From positions 1-9,178 of the forward strand of contig CAMEOL010000030.1 of NCBI GenBank assembly GCA_945929765.1: a stretch of 9,178 bases of DNA. Reading direction: 5' to 3'. The first letter of the stretch is position 1, and every line of letters starts with the position of its first letter. Shown one piece after another: positions 4,828-9,178 of the stretch. The notes beneath the pieces were generated by a model. That model did no database searches and had not been told where the DNA came from. It saw only the letters and a program-made list of their open reading frames with translations. The position numbers were made by a program, and so were the translations under genes. This stretch comes from an uncultured Gemella sp. GTDB lineage: Bacteria; Bacillota; Bacilli; Staphylococcales; Gemellaceae.

Positions 4828-7223
4828 TACCTAATAATTGCACCATACGATTCTAATTCAGAAACTATTTTATTATGGGCATTGTTTATTTCCCCTTCGT
4901 TTAAAGTTTTTTCCTTATCACTATACGTAACAGTTATAGCTATTGATTTTTTATCTTCTGGTAATCCTATACCTTCATAAATATCGAATAACTCTACTTT
5001 TGAGATTAATTTATTATTTATTGATAAAACAACATTTTCTATATTTCTAAATTCATCTTTTTTGTCTATTAATAGAGCTATATCACGCGTTACCATCGGA
5101 TATTTAGATATCTCACTATATAAAGGTTTTACTTTTTCATTAAATATTACTTTATCTAGATTAATTTCAAATACGTATGTAGTATTTAAATCTATTTCTC
5201 TTGCATACATAGGATGAACCTCTCCAACAAATCCTATAATTTCTCCTTTATATATAACATTCGCTGTGCGTCCTGGATGCATCTTTTCTATACTAGCTTT
5301 TTCGTAAGTAATATTTTCTGTTATACCTAATTTATCGAATAATAATTCTAAATAACCTTTTGCGCTATAAAAATCTATGTCTTTCTCTTCTTTTAGCCAT
5401 TTTGTTAATTGTTCTTTTCCTGTTAAAGCTGCTGATAGATATAGTTCTTCTTTCGGTTGAATATCTTCATCTCCACTTCCAAAGAATACACGGCCTATTT
5501 CTATAAATTTTAGATTTTTTTGTTGACGCGCTAAATTATATGATACTGTATTTAGCAATCCTGGTATTAAACTTTGACGAAGCGTAGAGTGAGTTTCAGT
5601 CATAGGCATTAGCAATTTCACATTAATATTTTTTTCTTGCGTAAACTGGCTTGCTTCTTCTTCTGAAACTAGTGAATAATTTATCGTATCTGAGAAACCG
5701 ACATTTAAGTAAGCTCTACGTAATTCTCTAATCATTTTTTGTTTATATGTTAATCCACCTTTTGTAGCCTTAGTAAACTTAGGTAATGTAGCTGGCACAT
5801 TATCATAACCATATAAACGAACAACTTCTTCTGCAATATCTTGTTTTATCGTAATATCTGGTCTTCTTGTCGGAATTTTTATAACTAATTCTGAATTGTT
5901 ATTTTTAACCGAGAATCCTAAAGCTAATAATTTATCTTCTATTTCTTTCGAAGATAAAGACAAACCTAAAATATTATTTAAATATTCTGTAGAAACTGTT
6001 ATTTCTTTCTCTATTATTTCTTGTTGCTTACCTACATATTGTTCTACTTCAGCTTGTGGACAAAGTTCTAATATTAATTCTACTGCTCTTTCTAAAGCTA
6101 ACAATTGTAATTTTGGGTCTATTCCTTTTTCGAATCTTGCTGAAGAATCACTTCTCAATCCATGATATGCAGACGTTTTTCTTACAGAAATAGGATTAAA
6201 ATATGCCGACTCTAGAATAATGCTAGTTGTTCCGTTGTTTACTTCTGTATCTTTCCCTCCCATAACTCCTGCTAATGCTACAGGCTCTGTTCCATCTGTT
6301 ATTACTAAATCATTACTAGTTAATGTACGTTCTTCTCCATCTAATGTTACTAACTTTTCTTCTTCCTTTGCTTGTCTTACTAAAATATTATTCCCTAATA
6401 AGTCTTTGTCAAAAGCATGCATAGGTTGACCAAACTCAAGTAGAACATAATTTGTAATATCTACTATATTATTTATTGGTCTAATGCCTGAATTCATAAG
6501 TTTTGTTTGTAACCATAACGGTGATTCTTTTACTTCTATATTTTTAACTACTTGCGCATAATATGTAGGGCATTTATCACTTTCTATAGTTACTGCTATA
6601 TTTGTATCACAATATTTTTTATTTTCTAATTCTGATTTAAAATTAGATTTTTTACCATATAAAGCTGCTACTTCATAAACTAATCCTCTCATACTAAGAG
6701 CGTCGGCTCTGTTAGGAGTTATAGAAATATCAATTATTGAATCATTAAGATTTAATAATTCAACTATATCCATTCCTAGTTTTTGTTCCGAACTAAACAC
6801 AAATATACCATCTTGAGAATGTTTCGGAATAACTGATTGATTAAACCCTAGTTCTTTTAATGAACAAATCATTCCTTGCGATTCTACTCCACGTAATTTT
6901 GCTTTTTTTATTTTTATTCCGGGTAATTTTGCTCCTACTGTAGCTACAATTACATACTGCCCTGCTTCAACATTAGGTGCTCCACATACTATTTGTAACA
7001 ATTCTTCATTTCCTACATCTACTTTACAAACATTTAGTTTTTCTGCATCTGGATGTTTTTCTTTTGAGACTACGTAGCCTACTACTAATCCTGACAGTTC
7101 TTCATTAAGACGAATTACTTCTTCTACTTCTAAGCCACCTCGAGTTATTTTTTCCGCTAATTTTTCTGCATTATCGTCAATATTTATATATTCATTTAAC
7201 CATTTATAACTTAATAACATCAT
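4827..7223 (-). CDS. pheT: Phenylalanyl-tRNA synthetase, beta subunit
   Basis: Beta chain of the alpha2-beta2 PheRS, which charges tRNA-Phe; the beta chain carries the editing site and tRNA contacts. Domains in the 798 residues, in order: an EMAP/OB-fold tRNA-binding domain at about 40-155; the B3/B4 editing module at about 210-385, with QPMHAFDKDLL at 266-276, GVMGG at 319-323 and ARFEKGID at 362-369; B5 at about 405-475, ending AEEVVRLYGYDN; a catalytic-like core at about 490-690; and the C-terminal FDX-ACB anticodon-binding domain from about 704. Length is typical of Bacillota. The frame opens with two adjacent ATG codons. AAGGAG (7232-7227) is only 3 bases from the first but 6 from the second (7220-7218), so the second is the likelier start, giving 797 residues. 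The ribosome binding site overlaps the pheS stop. Confidence 0.98.
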   Translation of the reverse strand: MMLLSYKWLNEYINIDDNAEKLAEKITRGGLEVEEVIRLNEELSGLVVGYVVSKEKHPDAEKLNVCKVDVGNEELLQIVCGAPNVEAGQYVIVATVGAKLPGIKIKKAKLRGVESQGMICSLKELGFNQSVIPKHSQDGIFVFSSEQKLGMDIVELLNLNDSIIDISITPNRADALSMRGLVYEVAALYGKKSNFKSELENKKYCDTNIAVTIESDKCPTYYAQVVKNIEVKESPLWLQTKLMNSGIRPINNIVDITNYVLLEFGQPMHAFDKDLLGNNILVRQAKEEEKLVTLDGEERTLTSNDLVITDGTEPVALAGVMGGKDTEVNNGTTSIILESAYFNPISVRKTSAYHGLRSDSSARFEKGIDPKLQLLALERAVELILELCPQAEVEQYVGKQQEIIEKEITVSTEYLNNILGLSLSSKEIEDKLLALGFSVKNNNSELVIKIPTRRPDITIKQDIAEEVVRLYGYDNVPATLPKFTKATKGGLTYKQKMIRELRRAYLNVGFSDTINYSLVSEEEASQFTQEKNINVKLLMPMTETHSTLRQSLIPGLLNTVSYNLARQQKNLKFIEIGRVFFGSGDEDIQPKEELYLSAALTGKEQLTKWLKEEKDIDFYSAKGYLELLFDKLGITENITYEKASIEKMHPGRTANVIYKGEIIGFVGEVHPMYAREIDLNTTYVFEINLDKVIFNEKVKPLYSEISKYPMVTRDIALLIDKKDEFRNIENVVLSINNKLISKVELFDIYEGIGLPEDKKSIAITVTYSDKEKTLNEGEINNAHNKIVSELESYGAIIR

Positions 7224-7231
7224 TTTCTCCT

Positions 7232-8254
7232 TTAATCGTTACGAGTAGTCTTGAATTGTTCTAAAAATCTAATATCATTCGTATAGAAACTTCTTATATC
7301 ACTTATTCCGTATTTTAGCATTGCTATACGTTCAGGTCCCATTCCAAAGGCAAATCCTGAGTAAATTTCAGGATCAAAACCTGCCATTTCTAACACATTA
7401 GGATGGACCATTCCTGCTCCTAATATTTCTAACCATTTAATATTCTCTTCATCATCTTCATTTCCCCAAGAAATATCAACTTCTACTGACGGTTCTGTGA
7501 ATGGGAAGAAACTTGGACGAAGACGAATTTTTTTGTTTTCGCCAAATAATGATTTAATTAAATATTCTAATGTTCCTTTCAAATCGGCAAAAGTAATGTT
7601 TTTATCTACCACTAACCCTTCTATTTGTGTAAATTGATGAGAGTGTGTTGCATCATCATTATCTCTACGAAATACTTTCCCAGGACAAATTATTTTTATC
7701 GGACCTTTTCCTTCAGCTTTTAACATTTCTCGAGCTTGAACAGGTGATGTTTGGGTACGCATTAGCAATTCGTTTGTAATATAGAACGAATCTTGCATAT
7801 CTCTAGCTGGATGATCCTTTGGTAAATTTAACATTTCGAAATTAAATTTATCTGTTTCAACTTCTGGTCCTTCAGCTATAGAATATCCCATATTAATAAA
7901 TAACTCTTCTATTTCTTCTATTACTTTATTAAGAGGATTCATACCCCCAACAACTTCTTTTTTTGCAGGTAAAGTAACATCTATTTCTTCGCTAGCAAGT
8001 TTTGCATTAATAGCTGCATCTATCAACTTTTGTTTTGTCTCTTCTAAATGATTATTTATAAATTCTTTAACCTCATTAACTGCTTTTCCAAATGCTGGTC
8101 TTTCTTCTGGAGTTAAATCTTTTGCTCCTTTCATTATTTCTGTTAGGCTACCTTTTTTTCCTAAAAATTTAACTCTCAACTCATAAAGTGCCTTCTCATC
8201 TTGAATGTCTTTTACTAGATTTTGATATTCTTGTTTTATTGTTTCTAAATTCAT
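7232..8254 (-). CDS. pheS: Phenylalanyl-tRNA synthetase, alpha subunit
   Basis: Catalytic chain of PheRS, a class II aminoacyl-tRNA synthetase that makes Phe-AMP and transfers Phe to tRNA-Phe. The 340 residues begin with a helical, probably coiled-coil arm (about 1-85) that binds tRNA. The class II core follows, with [12 protein letters not shown] at 148-159, [10 protein letters not shown] at 166-175, motif 2 around [19 protein letters not shown] at 190-208, and motif 3 as [17 protein letters not shown] at 300-316. Length and motifs are normal. The ATG at 8254-8252 has TAGGAG (8266-8261) 6 bases upstream. It is the first gene after the phenylalanine T-box leader, and only 8 bases separate its stop from pheT. 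Confidence 0.98.
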   Translation of the reverse strand: MNLETIKQEYQNLVKDIQDEKALYELRVKFLGKKGSLTEIMKGAKDLTPEERPAFGKAVNEVKEFINNHLEETKQKLIDAAINAKLASEEIDVTLPAKKEVVGGMNPLNKVIEEIEELFINMGYSIAEGPEVETDKFNFEMLNLPKDHPARDMQDSFYITNELLMRTQTSPVQAREMLKAEGKGPIKIICPGKVFRRDNDDATHSHQFTQIEGLVVDKNITFADLKGTLEYLIKSLFGENKKIRLRPSFFPFTEPSVEVDISWGNEDDEENIKWLEILGAGMVHPNVLEMAGFDPEIYSGFAFGMGPERIAMLKYGISDIRSFYTNDIRFLEQFKTTRND

Positions 8255-8279
8255 CTTAATCTCCTATCATATTATTAAT

Positions 8280-8309
8280 AAAAAATCCCTAGTGCTTACG
8301 CACTAGGGA
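8280..8309 (-). terminator. Regulated terminator of the T-box leader
   Basis: TCCCTAGTGC (8309-8300) pairs perfectly with GCACTAGGGA (8295-8286) around a 4-base loop, followed by six T residues (8285-8280) on the minus strand. This 10-bp stem is the off state of the T-box switch. It would also end any codY transcript reading into the leader when tRNA-Phe is charged. Confidence 0.95.
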
Positions 8310-8512
8310 CGAATTTTTCGTGGTACCACCCTTATTTAAGAAAGTTAAACTTTCTCCTCATAATAAGTTTTTAACGCAAACTAACGATTGTACTCACTAA
8401 AAGCTTATACAATTACTCATAAGCTGAAAATATATAAAGTCCTTTTATAACTCTTTCAGTCACGAAGTTAATTCCCTGTAAAATTTCTTTATATACCGTC
8501 TTAATCATCGTA
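8280..8512 (-). promoter_or_regulatory. T-box leader (tRNA-Phe-sensing riboswitch) of the pheST operon
   Basis: The leader reads leftward from just after the codY stop. The T-box itself, AGGGTGGTACCACG, is at 8332-8319 and is followed by the terminator. The variable base in TGGT pairs with ACCA, fitting a tRNA with discriminator A, as tRNA-Phe has. Stem I can be drawn from ATAC/GTAT at its base, a kink-turn-like GATGAT/TGAGTAA internal loop, TAAG/CTTA, then the specifier loop ACGG/TTTTCAG, and TATATAAAG/CTTTATATA above. The specifier loop contains UUC (8428-8426) followed by A, the Phe codon. CAGGGA and GTGACTGAAAGAG occupy the distal part. Uncharged tRNA-Phe would stabilise the antiterminator, in which AGGG of the T-box pairs with CCCT of the terminator arm, and let transcription enter pheS. 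Confidence 0.95.
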
Positions 8513-8513
8513 T

Positions 8514-9178
8514 TTAAATTTGTTCTCCACTGAAAATATATTCCAGGAAGTATTCTTTTTGAACTTTAATATAAGTTCCTTTCATACCTAAAGATTTTGA
8601 TTCTATTATTCCTGCACTTTCTAATTTTCTTAGCGCATTTACTATTACCGAACGTGTAATTCCTACTCTATCTGCAATCTTGCTAGCAATCAATAATCCC
8701 TCTGTCCCGTCAAGATTCTTAAATATATGTTCAATTGCTTCTTTTTCTGAATATGACAATGAACTAATAGCCATTACAACAAGATCTTTATCACGTGCAA
8801 TATTTTTTTCTTTATCTTGTTTTTCATGAAGAATTTCTATTCCTACTACCGTAGAAGCATATTCTGCTAGAACCAAATCATCCTCGTTAAAATTCTCTCC
8901 AATTTTCCCGATAACTAATGTTCCTAATCTTTCGCCTGCTCCTCTTACTGGCAAAATAACAGTAAATGTTCTTCCATCAAATCTCTCTTCTTCTTCTATT
9001 GGAAAGATTGATAATTCATGTCTAAAAGGAATATCTACTTTTGTAGAATAAACTTTTAACGCCGCTTCGATATATTTATCCGTTACTCTTCCTGTTTTTA
9101 TCATATCATCTAATCGTTCATTTGAATAATCAATACTAGAATCATAACCTAATATTTTTCCATCGTTATCCAATATAT
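8514..9178 (-). CDS. codY: GTP- and branched-chain-amino-acid-sensing regulator CodY (N-terminus outside window)
   Basis: Global repressor of Bacillota that binds DNA when GTP and Ile/Leu/Val are plentiful and releases starvation and virulence genes when they fall. About 220 residues are visible. The frame continues past the right edge, so the TTG at 9173 is internal and roughly 40 N-terminal residues are missing. The visible part starts in the GAF-type ligand domain (LDNDGKILGY, then RGAGERLGTLVIGK and FNEDDLVLAEY), passes through the helical linker (MAISSLSYSEKEAIEHIF) and ends with the winged helix-turn-helix. Counting from the Leu encoded at 9173, the DNA-recognition region at about 163-188 and the SLGMKGTYIKV wing at 194-204 look nearly identical to Bacillus CodY as I recall it. 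The stop lies 2 bases before the T-box stem of the pheST operon. Confidence 0.97.
   Translation of the reverse strand, partial: ILDNDGKILGYDSSIDYSNERLDDMIKTGRVTDKYIEAALKVYSTKVDIPFRHELSIFPIEEEERFDGRTFTVILPVRGAGERLGTLVIGKIGENFNEDDLVLAEYASTVVGIEILHEKQDKEKNIARDKDLVVMAISSLSYSEKEAIEHIFKNLDGTEGLLIASKIADRVGITRSVIVNALRKLESAGIIESKSLGMKGTYIKVQKEYFLEYIFSGEQI
8535..8563 (-). promoter_or_regulatory. Candidate promoter of the pheST operon inside the 3' end of codY
   Basis: On the minus strand TTCAAA (8563-8558) is separated by 17 bases from TATATT (8540-8535). These match the SigA consensus at 4 of 6 and 5 of 6 bases. The predicted start, near 8528, is about 16 bases before the base of T-box stem I. No room for a promoter exists between the codY stop and the leader, so either this or read-through from codY supplies the operon. 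Confidence 0.45.

Noticed and set aside
5896..6429. Two plus-strand frames of 89 and 69 codons inside pheT
   Set aside because: Both are antisense to conserved pheT domains, with no promoter or ribosome binding signals seen.
8319..8332. The GGTACC palindrome as a restriction site or independent operator
   Set aside because: It is part of the T-box sequence and fully explained by that.
9171..9173. TTG as a possible start codon for codY
   Set aside because: The frame stays open to the window edge, and the residues around it match the interior of CodY's ligand domain, so the real start is beyond 9178.

Overview
The window is AT-rich bacterial chromosome with Bacillota (Firmicutes) hallmarks: strong AGGAG-type ribosome binding sites, a CodY global regulator, a T-box leader and a Bacillus-type ferrochelatase. 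My best guess for the genus is Gemella or a close relative. That is recall of general character, not proof. Every gene I can support is on the minus strand, so the region reads from right to left.

Right side (9178 to 3253): the 3' three-quarters or more of codY enters from the right edge. Two bases after its stop begins a complete phenylalanine T-box leader with a UUC specifier, a T-box sequence and a terminator. It is followed by pheS, pheT, plsY and folD. The four genes are packed with gaps of 8, -1 and 2 bases and end at a strong Rho-independent terminator, so they look like one transcript. Uncharged tRNA-Phe would therefore set expression of Phe-tRNA synthetase and also of a phospholipid acyltransferase and a folate one-carbon enzyme. 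A candidate promoter for this operon lies inside the 3' end of codY.

Middle (3252 to 1832): an intergenic stretch of about 340 bases holds the folD terminator, a small GC-richer hairpin and an extended -10 promoter with Fur/PerR-like sequence. hemH (coproporphyrin ferrochelatase) follows, alone, with an unusual duplicated C-terminal tail and its own terminator.

Left side (1831 to 1): a textbook extended -10 promoter drives a secreted lipoprotein with three rhodanese domains, of which only the last keeps a catalytic cysteine (YnjE-like organisation). Then comes a short AT-rich gap with a long-range inverted repeat, and the first 31 codons of an unidentified membrane protein that runs off the left edge.

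No mobile element, CRISPR array, tRNA or rRNA was seen. Most of the window is core housekeeping chromosome. The points worth a second look are the composition of the T-box operon, the 17-base promoter block shared by hemH and the rhodanese gene, the hemH tail repeat and the intergenic hairpin. I did not find evidence for a wholly new system.
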